The notes beneath the pieces are model-generated. The model was not told where the DNA came from. It made no database searches and worked only from the letters and a program-made list of their open reading frames with translations. DNA of 64,000 nucleotides from Muricauda sp. SCSIO 65647 (GTDB lineage Bacteria > Bacteroidota > Bacteroidia > Flavobacteriales > Flavobacteriaceae), in assembly GCF_021534965.1 (NCBI RefSeq), contig NZ_CP091037.1, positions 722,501 through 786,500 of the forward strand, read 5' to 3'. Positions 16,627-26,541 of the stretch are shown here, piece by piece. Both the position numbers and the translations under genes were made by a program. Numbering within the stretch: position 1 is the stretch's first letter; each line of letters opens with the position of its first letter.

Positions 16627-19304
16627 AAATTTGGGGCCAACCATTTCTTTGCTTTCTCGATTGTTATCCCTTTTCGTTTTGCAAAATCGGCAACTTGATC
16701 CATCTTGATTTTTCCCAATCCGAAATACTTTGCCTTTGGGTGGGCAAAATAATACCCGCTCACACTGGCTGCCGGCCACATGGCCAAACTTTCGGTCAAT
16801 TTTACCCCAATGTTTTCTTCAACGGCCAATAGCTCCCAAATTTTTAATTTTTCTAAATGATCTGGGCATGCGGGATAACCGGGTGCAGGACGAATGCCAC
16901 GATATTTTTCAGCGATCAACGCCTCATTATCAAGTATTTCATCACAAGCATAGCCCCAATATTTTGTACGCACTTCTTTATGCAAATACTCGGCAAATGC
17001 CTCGGCCAAACGATCGGCAAGTGCCTTGATCATAATAGAACCATAATCATCATGGTTTTCTTCGAATTCAGCCGCTAATTCTTGGGTGCCGAAACCAGCT
17101 GTAACACAGAAACAACCTATATAATCTTGAAGACCACTTTCTCTTGGGGCAATAAAATCTGCCAATGCCAAGTTGGGTACTCCCTGCCGTTTTTTCAATT
17201 GTTGGCGTAGGGTTCTAAAAATAAATTTCTCTTCTCTGGTTCCGTTCAGGGCCGAAATGACCTCTATATCGTCATCATTGATCTGATTTGCTGCAAACAG
17301 TCCAAAAATGGCCTTGGCGGTCAACCATTTTTCCTCCAATATTTGCTGTAGCATCTTTTGGGCATCGGCAAACAATTCTGAAGCTTGTTCGCCTATAGCC
17401 TCATCGTCCAAAATAGCGGGATATTTTCCATGCAGGTCCCATGAACGAAAAAAAGGGGTCCAATCGATAAAGTCTTTCAATCTTCCCAAATCAAAATCTT
17501 CCCAGACCTGAATGCCCAATTGATCGGGTTTTTTGATGTCGGATTTCTTGAAATCGATTTGAAGTTTGTTCTTTCGGGCCCCTATCAAGGTCAGATACTC
17601 TTTTCGCTTGGTGCGGTTCAAGAATTTCTCTCGAAAACTTTCATAATCGAGCTTGATGGACTTTTTATACCGCCCCGAAGTCTCTTTTTGCAATAAATCG
17701 CCCACTACGGTTACGGCACGTGAAGCATCGTTGACATGTACCACGGCCTGACTATAGGCTGGATCAATCTTAACTGCCGTATGGGCCTTGCTCGTCGTGG
17801 CGCCTCCGATGAGCAATGGCACTTCAAAATCTTGGCGCTCCATCTCTTTGGCCAAAAAGACCATTTCATCCAATGAAGGGGTGATCAACCCACTTAGGCC
17901 GATGATATCCACTTTTTCTTCAATGGCCTTGTCAATGATTTTTTCTGGAGGTACCATCACCCCCAAATCAACGATTTCATAATTGTTGCAAGCCAGTACC
18001 ACCGAAACTATGTTTTTGCCTATATCATGCACATCACCTTTTACGGTGGCCATCAAAATTTTACCGGCCGAAGAGACATTTTTATCTTTTGACTTCTCGA
18101 TAAATGGGGTCAGGTACGCTACAGCTTTTTTCATTACCCGGGCAGATTTCACCACTTGGGGTAAAAACATTTTACCACTACCAAATAGATCTCCCACCAC
18201 GTTCATGCCCGTCATCAAATGGTCTTCAATGACCAGTAATGGTTTCGCCGCCTGTTGCCTAGCCTCTTCTACATCTTCAACGATGTACTGGTCAATGCCC
18301 TTTACCAACGCCCGTGTGATACGCTCTTGCAAGGGTTCTTCGCGCCATGATAAATCTACCTTGCTTTCTTTTGCCTTTCCCTGAACGGTCTCGGCAAATT
18401 CCAATAACCGTTCCGTGGCATCTTCACGACGATCGAGTATTACATCTTCAACGTGTTCGAGCAAATCTTTCGGAATGTCATCATAGACTTCTAAAAGGGT
18501 CGGGTTCACAATGCCCATGTTCATGCCCGCTTTAATGGCATGGTACAGAAACACCGAGTGCATGGCCTCTCGCACAGGGTTATTTCCACGAAAGGAAAAG
18601 GATACATTGCTCACCCCACCACTGACACTGCAATGGGCAAGGTTTTCACGAACCCATTTCGTGCCCTCGATAAAGTCGAGCGCATTACGTCTGTGTTCTT
18701 CCATTCCAGTGGCCACAGGAAAAATATTGAGGTCAAAAATGATATCCTCTGGTGGAAAATTGACCGAATCTACCAATATGCGATAAGAACGTTCCGCAAT
18801 TTCGATACGACGTTCTAAGTTATCGGCCTGACCAACCTCGTCAAATGCCATTACAATGACCGCAGCCCCATAACGTTTGACCAATTTTGCCTGACGGATG
18901 AACTCCTCTTCCCCTTCTTTAAGGCTTATGGAATTCACCACACACTTACCTTGAACGACCTGCAAACCTGCTTCAATGATTTCCCACTTGGAAGAATCGA
19001 TCATAATGGGTACACGGGCAATATCGGGTTCTGAAACAATCAGGTTCAAAAACTTGACCATCGCCTCTTTACCGTCAATGAGGCCATCATCCATATTGAT
19101 GTCGATGACCTGTGCCCCACCTTCTACCTGATGTCTGGCTACTTCCAACGCCTCATCGTACTTTTCTTCTTTGATGAGTCGCAAGAATTTTTTTGAACCT
19201 GCCACATTGGTACGCTCACCCACATTGATGAAATTGCTTTCGGGTGTGATTACAAGAGGTTCGAGTCCGCTTAACTTCAAGTATCGTTGTTCGTTCTTTT
19301 CCAT
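16611..19304 (-). CDS. metH: Methionine synthase, pterin/cobalamin/activation subunit (MetH C-terminal part)
   Basis: 897 residues. Contains the pterin-binding barrel (starting [16 protein letters not shown]), the cobalamin cap, the B12-binding domain with the lower-ligand motif [11 protein letters not shown], and the SAM-dependent reactivation domain at the C-terminus ([15 protein letters not shown]). It lacks the homocysteine domain, which is encoded by the separate gene just upstream (14-base gap). Together they transfer methyl from 5-methyl-THF to homocysteine. A split MetH is regular in Bacteroidota and not a frameshift here, as each part has its own start and stop. Confidence 0.96.
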   Translation of the reverse strand: MEKNEQRYLKLSGLEPLVITPESNFINVGERTNVAGSKKFLRLIKEEKYDEALEVARHQVEGGAQVIDINMDDGLIDGKEAMVKFLNLIVSEPDIARVPIMIDSSKWEIIEAGLQVVQGKCVVNSISLKEGEEEFIRQAKLVKRYGAAVIVMAFDEVGQADNLERRIEIAERSYRILVDSVNFPPEDIIFDLNIFPVATGMEEHRRNALDFIEGTKWVRENLAHCSVSGGVSNVSFSFRGNNPVREAMHSVFLYHAIKAGMNMGIVNPTLLEVYDDIPKDLLEHVEDVILDRREDATERLLEFAETVQGKAKESKVDLSWREEPLQERITRALVKGIDQYIVEDVEEARQQAAKPLLVIEDHLMTGMNVVGDLFGSGKMFLPQVVKSARVMKKAVAYLTPFIEKSKDKNVSSAGKILMATVKGDVHDIGKNIVSVVLACNNYEIVDLGVMVPPEKIIDKAIEEKVDIIGLSGLITPSLDEMVFLAKEMERQDFEVPLLIGGATTSKAHTAVKIDPAYSQAVVHVNDASRAVTVVGDLLQKETSGRYKKSIKLDYESFREKFLNRTKRKEYLTLIGARKNKLQIDFKKSDIKKPDQLGIQVWEDFDLGRLKDFIDWTPFFRSWDLHGKYPAILDDEAIGEQASELFADAQKMLQQILEEKWLTAKAIFGLFAANQINDDDIEVISALNGTREEKFIFRTLRQQLKKRQGVPNLALADFIAPRESGLQDYIGCFCVTAGFGTQELAAEFEENHDDYGSIMIKALADRLAEAFAEYLHKEVRTKYWGYACDEILDNEALIAEKYRGIRPAPGYPACPDHLEKLKIWELLAVEENIGVKLTESLAMWPAASVSGYYFAHPKAKYFGLGKIKMDQVADFAKRKGITIEKAKKWLAPNLVDGD

Positions 19305-19318
19305 TAATGAATCATTGC

Positions 19319-20320
19319 CTATACAGCAATGATATGTTTTCGGGGTTGGTATTGTTGAACCAGTTTAGCGATGGCCTTGATATGTTCTGGAGTGGTGCCA
19401 CAACATCCCCCAACGATATTCACCAAACCTTTTTCCAAATATTCTTTTATCTGTTCGGCCATCTGCTCTGGTGTCTCATCATATTCACCAAAGGCGTTCG
19501 GAAGACCAGCATTCGGATGGGCCGAAGTATAAAAAGGTGACCTCGCCGAAATAACCTCTAAATGTGGTGTGAGTTGTTTGGCCCCTAAGGCACAATTGAA
19601 CCCTACCGATAATATGTTAATATGCGATATGGAAATCAAAAAAGCCTCTGCCGTTTGCCCAGAAAGTGTACGTCCCGAAGCATCGGTTATCGTACCACTG
19701 ACCATAATGGGCACATCAAGTTGTTTTTCTTCTTTCACTTCTTCAATGGCAAAAAGGGCGGCCTTGGCGTTCAGCGTATCAAAAATGGTCTCTACCAGCA
19801 AGATATCGGCCCCTCCATCCACAAGTGCTTCCACTTGCTGTTTGTAGGCAATACGAAGTTCTTCAAATGAAATGCCCCGAAACCCAGGGTCATTGACATC
19901 AGGTGACATACTGGCCGTTTTGTTGGTGGGGCCTATACTGCCCGCTACAAACCTTGGTTTGTTTGGCTCTTTCTTGGTGAACTCGTCTGCCACCCTTCTT
20001 GCAATACGGGCCGACTCATAATTTAGTTCATAGACCAGTTCTTCCATACCATAATCGGCCATGGCAATGGTAGTGCCAGAAAAGGTATTGGTCTCAACGA
20101 TATCGGCCCCAGCTTCAAAATATTGACGATGAACTTCGGCTATGGCTTTTGGTTGGGTCAGGGACAAGAGGTCATTGTTCCCTTTCAAAGGTGAAGACCA
20201 ATCTTTAAAGCGCTCTCCCCTGAAATCTTCTTCGGTAAATTTATGGCGTTGCAGCATGGTACCCATGGCACCATCGAGTACCAGAATCCGCTCTTGTAGT
20301 ATTTTTCCAATTTTTGACAT
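19319..20320 (-). CDS. metH: Methionine synthase, homocysteine S-methyltransferase subunit (MetH N-terminal part)
   Basis: 333 residues forming the Hcy-binding TIM barrel. [10 protein letters not shown] at the N-terminus and the zinc cysteines in GFNCALGA and [10 protein letters not shown] are present. It must act with the 897-residue subunit that follows, since methyl transfer needs the cobalamin domain. First gene behind a SAM-I riboswitch, 80 bases downstream of the aptamer, so expression should fall when SAM is abundant. Confidence 0.95.
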   Translation of the reverse strand: MSKIGKILQERILVLDGAMGTMLQRHKFTEEDFRGERFKDWSSPLKGNNDLLSLTQPKAIAEVHRQYFEAGADIVETNTFSGTTIAMADYGMEELVYELNYESARIARRVADEFTKKEPNKPRFVAGSIGPTNKTASMSPDVNDPGFRGISFEELRIAYKQQVEALVDGGADILLVETIFDTLNAKAALFAIEEVKEEKQLDVPIMVSGTITDASGRTLSGQTAEAFLISISHINILSVGFNCALGAKQLTPHLEVISARSPFYTSAHPNAGLPNAFGEYDETPEQMAEQIKEYLEKGLVNIVGGCCGTTPEHIKAIAKLVQQYQPRKHIIAV

Positions 20321-20377
20321 AACAAAAAACTCTCCCTTTTTTGGGCATATTGAAATTATGAAATCAAGAAAATGTGG

Positions 20378-20399
20378 AAAAAACCTTTCGGATTTTTTT
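20378..20399 (-). terminator. Candidate SAM-responsive terminator in the metH leader
   Basis: On the minus strand A7-TCC-GAAA-GG-T6: a short GNRA-loop hairpin with a U-run directly after the aptamer. The ATCC part can alternatively pair with GGAT at the 3' side of P1, which would couple it to ligand binding. The stem is weak, so this is tentative. Confidence 0.45.
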
Positions 20400-20400
20400 C

Positions 20401-20500
20401 GTTATCCTTCCAGTACTTGACGGGTAGAATGTAGCACCTTCTCAAAGTTGAGGGTTGCTAAGGTTTCAAAGGATCTATTCCCTCCACCTTTCTTGATAAC
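20401..20500 (-). ncRNA. SAM-I (S-box) riboswitch upstream of metH
   Basis: Minus-strand sequence shows the S-box core: P1 GTTATC (20500-20495) with GATAAC (20406-20401), AAGAAAGGTGGAGGGA, TTTGAAACC..AGCAACC, then AAGGTGCTACATTC before P4 and GGAA just ahead of the 3' P1 strand. The order and spacing match the SAM-I aptamer. The neighbouring genes metH and metF agree with a SAM-repressed methionine leader. Confidence 0.93.
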
Positions 20501-20526
20501 ATACAGTCTTTACATGAACTAAGCCA

Positions 20527-20558
20527 CAAAGAAAAGGTCTAAACTATTCAAAAACAAA
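20527..20558 (-). promoter_or_regulatory. Possible promoter of the metH operon
   Basis: TTTG (20558-20555), 20-base spacer, TTTCTTTG (20534-20527), one mismatch from TAnnTTTG. It places the transcription start shortly before the riboswitch. Confidence 0.4.
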
Positions 20559-20575
20559 GAAAGTCACTTATTTTT

Positions 20576-20605
20576 CGAAAAAACCTCCTTCTGTGGAAGG
20601 AGGTT
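20576..20605 (-). terminator. Rho-independent terminator of the siroheme/reductase operon
   Basis: On the minus strand AACCTCCTT, a 6-base loop, AAGGAGGTT, followed by TTTT: a 9-bp perfect stem 30 bases after the stop codon of the FAD reductase gene. Confidence 0.9.
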
Positions 20606-20636
20606 CGACTAACTCAAGATAATCCAAAACAAAACT

Positions 20637-21698
20637 TTAGACTATGCTTTGCACCACTTCTTTTGTAGCTTCTTTCTTAGAGCCATCAAACCCTTCGACG
20701 CCGCCGACCGTGGTATATTTCATGACAAACCGTTTACCGGGATTAATGATTTGATAGGCATATTGGCACATTACCGCCGCTTCGTGAAAGCCCGATAAAA
20801 TCAGCTTCAATTTGCCTTCATACGTATTCACATCGCCAATGGCGAACACCCCTTGAATATTGGTTTGGTAATCTTTGGCGTTGTTCACCTTGATGGCGTT
20901 TTTTTCTATTTCGAGACCCCAATCGCCTATCGGGCCCAGTTTTGGGGAAAGGCCGAACAAGGGAATGAAATAATCGGTCTCAACATATGTTTCGCCTTTT
21001 GCGGAATCGTTATGCTTGATGACCACTGCCTCTAATTGTCCATCGCCATATAGCTTTCTGACCTCTGCTTCGGTATGTAGTTTGATTTTTCCAAGTTTTG
21101 CCAGTTCAGAGGCTTTTTCAACCGAATCCAATGCCCCCCGAAACTCATTTCTTCTATGTACCAAAGACACTTCTGAAGCCACATCAGATAGATAGATGGC
21201 CCAGTCTAACGCAGAATCACCGCCACCGGCGATGATGACTTTCTTGTTTCGATAGACCTCTGGATCTTTTATCATGTATGCCACTCCCCTATCTTCAAAA
21301 TCCACAATGTTTTCAATAAGTGGCTTTCTGGGTTCGAAAGAACCAAGTCCGCCCGCAATGACCACAACCGGAGCATGGTGTCGGGTACCTTTGTTCGTGG
21401 TCACGATAAACGAGCCATCATCTTGCTTTTCCAACTTTTCGGCACGCTCGCCGAAGGTAAAACCAGGCTCGAAAGGTTTTATCTGTTCCAACAACCGTTC
21501 GACCAAATCACCAGCCAATATCTCAGGATAGGCAGGAATGTCATAAATGGGTTTTTTCGGATAGATTTCGGCACATTGCCCTCCCGGTTGGGGAAGTGCA
21601 TCAATCAAATGACACTTCAATTTCAACAATCCCGCTTCGAAGACAGTGAACAGGCCCGTGGGGCCCGCACCAATTATCAATATATCGGTTTTTATCAT
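20637..21698 (-). CDS. FAD-dependent NAD(P)H oxidoreductase, ferredoxin/flavodoxin-NADP reductase type
   Basis: 353 residues, thioredoxin-reductase-like fold with two dinucleotide folds: FAD site IIGAGPTGLF at the N-terminus, NADPH site IAGGGDSALDWA near the middle, and FAIGDVNTYEG for FAD. The CxxC redox motif of true thioredoxin reductase is absent, so it matches the YumC-type ferredoxin-NADP reductases. Being the last gene of the sulfite-reductase/siroheme group, it is a good candidate to feed electrons, through ferredoxin or flavodoxin, to the sulfite reductase; this role is inferred from position. Confidence 0.85.
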   Translation of the reverse strand: MIKTDILIIGAGPTGLFTVFEAGLLKLKCHLIDALPQPGGQCAEIYPKKPIYDIPAYPEILAGDLVERLLEQIKPFEPGFTFGERAEKLEKQDDGSFIVTTNKGTRHHAPVVVIAGGLGSFEPRKPLIENIVDFEDRGVAYMIKDPEVYRNKKVIIAGGGDSALDWAIYLSDVASEVSLVHRRNEFRGALDSVEKASELAKLGKIKLHTEAEVRKLYGDGQLEAVVIKHNDSAKGETYVETDYFIPLFGLSPKLGPIGDWGLEIEKNAIKVNNAKDYQTNIQGVFAIGDVNTYEGKLKLILSGFHEAAVMCQYAYQIINPGKRFVMKYTTVGGVEGFDGSKKEATKEVVQSIV

Positions 21699-21711
21699 TT
21701 TTTGCTCTTTT

Positions 21712-22290
21712 TTAGGTATTTTTAACCAATTTTCGGGTGATTTCGTTCATTTTCTCCACTTTTTCTTCAAAATCACCTTTTATCGTTTTTCTGTATTCGT
21801 TCAGGTTTTTGACCATACGATCAATATCTTCCGGAATTACCTCCTCGAAAAATTGTCGAAGCCGTTTGGCAGTGGTCGGCGATTTTCCATTCGTTGAAAT
21901 CGCCACTTTTACATTGCCCTTGGTCACGATACCGCCCATATAAAAATCACATAGCGGTGGGTTGTCGGCCACGTTTACCAAAATATTCCGTTCACGACAG
22001 TCATGGAACACCTGTAGATTCACCTCGGGCACATCGGTTGTGGCGATGACCAGATGTCTTCCTTCTAGATATTCGGCATCATAAGCGTCATCAACCATCG
22101 CAACATGATACTGGCTGGCCAATGCCGCCGTGGCCTCTCTGAACATAGGGGCTACCATGGTAATCTTGGCATCAGGGCTCGATTTGGTCAAGAAATGTAA
22201 TTTCTCTTCGGCAACATATCCCCCACCCACAATCAAGATGTTCAACTGAGAGGTTTTTAGAAATATGGGGTATAGGTTATTGCGCTCCAT
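21712..22290 (-). CDS. Precorrin-2 dehydrogenase / sirohydrochlorin ferrochelatase (Met8/CysG N-terminal type)
   Basis: 192 residues. Rossmann motif IVGGGYVAEEK and the siroheme-synthase motifs ADNPPLCDFYMGGIV and STNGKSPTTAK are present. Oxidises precorrin-2 and inserts iron to make siroheme for sulfite reductase. It starts one base inside the cobA stop codon (TAATG), so the two are translationally linked. Together they do the work of a single E. coli-type CysG. Confidence 0.92.
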   Translation of the reverse strand: MERNNLYPIFLKTSQLNILIVGGGYVAEEKLHFLTKSSPDAKITMVAPMFREATAALASQYHVAMVDDAYDAEYLEGRHLVIATTDVPEVNLQVFHDCRERNILVNVADNPPLCDFYMGGIVTKGNVKVAISTNGKSPTTAKRLRQFFEEVIPEDIDRMVKNLNEYRKTIKGDFEEKVEKMNEITRKLVKNT

Positions 22291-23048
22291 TATGCCATGA
22301 TTTGATGTTGTTGCTGTATTTTCAACAATTTTTCCCTGTGTCGGACCACCTCTCCGATCACGATGATGGCAGGATTGGCCAACTGCTGCTCCCTTGCCTC
22401 GTTCTCAATGGAAGCAACAGTGCCAATTCCTATTTTTTCGTTTGTTGTCGAACCTTCTTGAATGATGGCCACAGGGGTTTCTGATTTCCCTTGTTTCTTG
22501 AAAAGTGCCATAATCTCTCCCAATTTTGACATTCCCATCAAAATAACCACCGTGGCACTTGATTGTGCTGCCAAGTTTACATCTTTTGAAAGTTTGTGCT
22601 CTTTGGTAGTGCCCGTAATCACCCAGAAACTCTCTGATGCCCCCCTTTTGGTAACGGGAATATTTTGTAAAGCTGGAACAGAGGTTGCCGATGAGATGCC
22701 CGGTACGACCGCTACTTCCAGACCGTGTTGGGCAGCATGTTCCATTTCTTCGGCACCGCGCCCAAAGACAAAGGAATCTCCCCCCTTTAACCGCACTACA
22801 TGCAACCCTTGATGGGCCCGTTGCACTATCAGTTCATTGATCTGTTCTTGTTGATAACGATAACAGCCTTTACGCTTTCCCACAAAAATGTGCTCGGCCT
22901 CTGGCGCATAGTGCAGCAACCTATCGTTTACCAATGCATCATAAAGTATTACATCAGCTGACTGCAATGCCTTGATACCTTTGACGGTTAGCAGGTCAAC
23001 ATCACCGGGACCCGCCCCCACTACGGTCAATTTTCCTATCTCAAGCAT
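22290..23048 (-). CDS. cobA: Uroporphyrinogen-III C-methyltransferase
   Basis: 252 residues. SAM-dependent methylation of uroporphyrinogen III to precorrin-2. Motifs LTVVGAGPGDVDLLT, VRLKGGDSFVFGRG, VPGISSATS and PVTKRG are typical. The start at MLEIGKLTVV was chosen because the longer version is the antisense-like tail of the sulfite reductase frame. The ATG overlaps the stop of the sulfite reductase gene by 8 bases, tying siroheme synthesis to the enzyme needing it. SAM use links it to the methionine genes nearby. Confidence 0.94.
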   Translation of the reverse strand: MLEIGKLTVVGAGPGDVDLLTVKGIKALQSADVILYDALVNDRLLHYAPEAEHIFVGKRKGCYRYQQEQINELIVQRAHQGLHVVRLKGGDSFVFGRGAEEMEHAAQHGLEVAVVPGISSATSVPALQNIPVTKRGASESFWVITGTTKEHKLSKDVNLAAQSSATVVILMGMSKLGEIMALFKKQGKSETPVAIIQEGSTTNEKIGIGTVASIENEAREQQLANPAIIVIGEVVRHREKLLKIQQQHQIMA

Positions 23049-25131
23049 GTTCCAACTCCAATTTTCTATATGATTCCAGTTTTTGTAAGACGAATTTGGC
23101 ATCTTCCAAATAGTTTTTTGCAAATGTTTCCGATGGCTTTTTTCGATTCAACTGTAGCACGAGATTTTCGAACCCTCCCTCAAAAACTATTTTACCTGTT
23201 TCACCAAACAGACGATCAAAATCCCTGATAATACTTGCATGGGTATTTGTCTTCGTCTTTTCTGCCGTCAACAAAGCCTTGGCCGAGTTTACCATTGATT
23301 GATAAGAGTAATAGATACTGGCTGCCCACTTACCTTTTTGCACTGCTTCTTCGGCATTTTCTATCTTTTCTTGACTTTCGAAAAAGAGCGTGGCCACCAA
23401 ATCGACAATGACCCCTGCACATTCACCGACACCTATTTCTTTTTTATATTTTTCCTTATTGCCCCAATCGATGAAATCATTTGGGGTGAGATTATCGGTA
23501 TTCGACAGTTTTTTTAGCAACTCATAGAAATAGTGCTCTCCTTTTTCGGCATAATAGTCTTCATATCGTCTGCCCTGCCCGTTCGTTTCATAATCATCTA
23601 AGATCAAGCGAAGGGCCTGGGGACCCCGCTTACTGGGTATTTTCACCACTTTATCGGCAAAAGTTCCGCGTCCGTTGCCATGATTGCCGCCTCCCAACAA
23701 TACTTGAAGTGCGGGCGCCACTAGTTTATCTTTGGTTCTGATACTCATTCCCTGAAAGCCGATATGCGCCATGGTATGCTGCCCGCAGGCATTCATACAA
23801 CCACTGATTTTGATAACCACATCGGGATTGTTGATATATTGTGGATATTCTGCCTTGATGACTTTTTCCAATTCGGCAGCAATGCCCGTACTGCTGGCAA
23901 TACCGAGATTACAGGTGTCGGTGCCGGGGCAGGCAGTAATGTCAAAAGCCTTGTTGTACCCTGGTTCGGCGAAACCCAGTTTCTTTAGTTCCGCATAGAA
24001 AAATGGGACCAGCTCTTTTTTCACATAGGGAATCAAAATGTTCTGCCGTAGTGACAGACGGATTTCACCAGCGGCATATTCTTCTACCAATCGGGCCAAC
24101 TTTCTCGCTTTATCGGTGTAGAAATCACCTAATAGTACCTTGATGCCAATGGCTTGATAGCCCTTCTGCCTTTGCGAAACAATGTTGGTGGATTTCCATT
24201 GTTCAAAAGCTTCTGTATCATCGATCTCAACTTCAGGAATTTCCACTTCGGCAACTGAAACCTTCGGGTAGCTTTCAAAATCGATAGAATAGGTTTTATG
24301 TGGAATGGCCTCTTGTTCTTGTTCTAAAAGTTGTTTGAAACCTTGCAGCCCAACATCCTTCAACAGAAATTTCAATCGGGCCTTGGCACGGCTTTTTCGT
24401 TCTCCGAAACGATCGAACACGCGAATAACGCCTTCCATCAAGGGAATGATCTTATCTGTTGGAAGAAATTCGTACAACACATCGGCATGACGTGGCTGTG
24501 AACCAAGTCCACCGCCCAGCAAGACCTTGAAACCCCTTGCTCCCTTTTCGGTTTTGGCAATGAAGCCGAGGTCATGCATATACGAAAGGCCAGTATCGCT
24601 ATCAGAAGCCGAGAACGAAACCTTGAATTTTCGGCCCATTTCTTGCCCGATGGGGTTCCGCAAAAAGTACTCAAAAATAGCTTGTGCATAAGGCGACACA
24701 TCGAACGGCTCATCTGGGTCAATGCCCGATGTTTCGCTTGCCGTCACATTGCGAACCGTATTGCCACAGGCTTCACGGAGCGTAACCTCATCTTTTTCAA
24801 GTTGTGCCCAAAGCTCTGGGGTGCGCTCCAAATCAACATAATGGATTTGGATATCTTGACGGGTGGTGATGTGCAACCGCCCAGTAGAATATTCATCGGC
24901 CACATCGGCAATGCGCAACAATTGGTTAGAGGTCACCTTGCCATATGGCAATTTGATGCGCACCATCTGAACCCCCTGTTGCCTTTGACCATACACACCC
25001 CTTGCCAAACGCAGGCTACGAAATTTCTCCTCATCAATGTTTCCCTCTTTGAACAGGCGAATCTTCTTCTCCAATTCAATGATGTCTTTCTCGACAACAG
25101 GGTTCTCTATTTCTGTTCTAAAACTTTGCAT
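23041..25131 (-). CDS. Sulfite reductase hemoprotein with C-terminal HEPN domain
   Basis: 696 residues. Two ferredoxin-like/siroheme half-domains with cluster cysteines Cys401 and Cys407 (ACPGTDTCN) and Cys445 and Cys449 (GCMNACGQH), the C-x5-C and C-x3-C pattern of siroheme-[4Fe-4S] enzymes. The context with cysDNH and siroheme genes favours sulfite over nitrite as substrate. After the reductase (about residue 555 on) comes a helical segment (about 575-690) with KWAASIYYSYQSMVNSAKALL, resembling a HEPN domain, whose role here is unknown. A palindrome shared with the DUF2061-cysHDN operon lies 14 bases upstream of the ATG. Confidence 0.92.
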   Translation of the reverse strand: MQSFRTEIENPVVEKDIIELEKKIRLFKEGNIDEEKFRSLRLARGVYGQRQQGVQMVRIKLPYGKVTSNQLLRIADVADEYSTGRLHITTRQDIQIHYVDLERTPELWAQLEKDEVTLREACGNTVRNVTASETSGIDPDEPFDVSPYAQAIFEYFLRNPIGQEMGRKFKVSFSASDSDTGLSYMHDLGFIAKTEKGARGFKVLLGGGLGSQPRHADVLYEFLPTDKIIPLMEGVIRVFDRFGERKSRAKARLKFLLKDVGLQGFKQLLEQEQEAIPHKTYSIDFESYPKVSVAEVEIPEVEIDDTEAFEQWKSTNIVSQRQKGYQAIGIKVLLGDFYTDKARKLARLVEEYAAGEIRLSLRQNILIPYVKKELVPFFYAELKKLGFAEPGYNKAFDITACPGTDTCNLGIASSTGIAAELEKVIKAEYPQYINNPDVVIKISGCMNACGQHTMAHIGFQGMSIRTKDKLVAPALQVLLGGGNHGNGRGTFADKVVKIPSKRGPQALRLILDDYETNGQGRRYEDYYAEKGEHYFYELLKKLSNTDNLTPNDFIDWGNKEKYKKEIGVGECAGVIVDLVATLFFESQEKIENAEEAVQKGKWAASIYYSYQSMVNSAKALLTAEKTKTNTHASIIRDFDRLFGETGKIVFEGGFENLVLQLNRKKPSETFAKNYLEDAKFVLQKLESYRKLELEHA

Positions 25132-25144
25132 TATTCCTACTTTT

Positions 25145-25161
25145 CCTATCTATTTAATAGG
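25145..25161. promoter_or_regulatory. Candidate Rrf2 operator upstream of sulfite reductase
   Basis: CCTATCTATTTAATAGG, a 5-7-5 palindrome, 14 bases before the start codon. It is matched at 16 of 17 bases by 28437-28453 ahead of the DUF2061 gene, and an Rrf2 regulator is encoded at 28597. Confidence 0.7.
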
Positions 25162-25209
25162 TTTTAATGAAAAAGATTGTTCTAAATTTTTATTTCCTCA
25201 ATAAACGTA

Positions 25210-26457
25210 CTATTCTATGAATCCTACGCCAGCCGTGTTATTGGTTCGGCCGTCGATCATGATGAACGACCCATTTGTACGATGCTCTTTGAAGCGATCA
25301 TAAAAAATTGGTTTGTTCAACCGTAAACGTACCTTGGCAATATCGTTCATTTGCAAGGCATTTACATTTTCTTCAATACCTGAGTAATCTGGATGGATCT
25401 TGTGCTCAATAGCATCAACTTTTGCCAACACTTTGTTCACCCCATGTTGCACCATGTACTTACTTCCAGTAGTGAGACTGGTAGAATCCATCCAAGAAAC
25501 AATGGCCGTGAGCTGCTTATCAATGGTCGGTAGATCACCCACCTTGACCAACATATCGCCACGACTCACATTCACCTCGTCTTCAAGCGTTATGGTCACC
25601 GACGAACGCCTTGGAGCCGTTTGGTATTCTTGGTCATAGAAATAAATGTTTTTGATCTTTGAACGTGTCATCGATGGTAAAACCGCTACCTCATCTCCCA
25701 CGCTCAGCTCTCCTCCGTAGATCTTACCTGCAAAACCTCGAAAATCATGGAATTCATCCGTCTTTGGACGAATTACATATTGCACTGGAAATCTTGGTGT
25801 GCCCGTGTTATAGATATCCAACAGATTAAGTTCTTCCAAATGCTCCAATAGCGTCTGCCCAGAATACCAGGGAGTATTTTCAGAGCGATTGACCACATTG
25901 TCACCTTTCAGCGCACTTACAGGAATAAAAGTGATCTTTTGGTCTTGGTAATCCCTTTTCTCCATCAATCTCTCAAAATCTGCCTTGATGTCATTATAGA
26001 CTTCCTCTGAAAAATCAACAAGATCCATTTTGTTGATGGCCACAACAACATCTTTGATACGCAAAAGGTTATTAATGAAAAAATGCCTGTTCGTTTGTTC
26101 AATGACACCTTTTCTTGCGTCGATCAATATGATGGCTGCCTGTGAAGTTGAAGCGCCCGTAACCATGTTTCGTGTATATTCGACATGTCCCGGGGTGTCA
26201 GCGATGATATAACTCTTGCTTGCCGTGGAAAAATAAATATGGGCCACATCTATGGTGATGCCCTGTTCTCTTTCTGCGACCAAACCATCAGTAGCCAATG
26301 AAAAATCGAGGTAGTCATACCCTTTCTGTTTGCTGGTCCTTTCAATGGCTTCCAACTTATCATCGGTCAATGACTTGGTATCATAAAGCAATCGCCCTAT
26401 CAAAGTGCTTTTGCCATCATCTACGCTACCTGCCGTTGCTATTTTTAGTACTTGCAT
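25210..26457 (-). CDS. cysN: Sulfate adenylyltransferase subunit 1 (GTPase)
   Basis: 415 residues from MQVLKIATAGSVDDGKST. GTP-binding motifs GSVDDGKST (P-loop), DTPGH and NKMD are intact, followed by EF-Tu-like beta-barrels. GTP hydrolysis drives APS formation by CysD. No APS kinase (CysC) is fused. The start was set at M of MQVLKI; ATGs 12 and 45 bases upstream are in frame, but the longest reads into heptamer repeat. Follows cysD after an 84-base gap filled with repeats. Confidence 0.94.
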   Translation of the reverse strand: MQVLKIATAGSVDDGKSTLIGRLLYDTKSLTDDKLEAIERTSKQKGYDYLDFSLATDGLVAEREQGITIDVAHIYFSTASKSYIIADTPGHVEYTRNMVTGASTSQAAIILIDARKGVIEQTNRHFFINNLLRIKDVVVAINKMDLVDFSEEVYNDIKADFERLMEKRDYQDQKITFIPVSALKGDNVVNRSENTPWYSGQTLLEHLEELNLLDIYNTGTPRFPVQYVIRPKTDEFHDFRGFAGKIYGGELSVGDEVAVLPSMTRSKIKNIYFYDQEYQTAPRRSSVTITLEDEVNVSRGDMLVKVGDLPTIDKQLTAIVSWMDSTSLTTGSKYMVQHGVNKVLAKVDAIEHKIHPDYSGIEENVNALQMNDIAKVRLRLNKPIFYDRFKEHRTNGSFIMIDGRTNNTAGVGFIE

Positions 26458-26505
26458 ATTTTTTGTCATTGGGTTGTTCGTCAATGGTACTTCGCGAGTC
26501 ACATT

Positions 26506-26539
26506 TCAACCATCAACTATCAACGTTTAACTATCAACC
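26506..26539. repeat. Heptamer repeat array between cysD and cysN
   Basis: On the minus strand five 7-base units: GTTGATA, GTTAAAC, GTTGATA, GTTGATG, GTTGAAA. The same unit type flanks the four-helix-bundle gene between metH and metF, but no such gene is present here. Confidence 0.8.
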
Positions 26540-26541
26540 GA

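Noticed and set aside
16611-20320. metH appearing as two genes, suggesting a frameshift
   Set aside because: The two parts have separate stops and starts 14 bases apart and clean domain boundaries; split MetH is normal in Bacteroidota.
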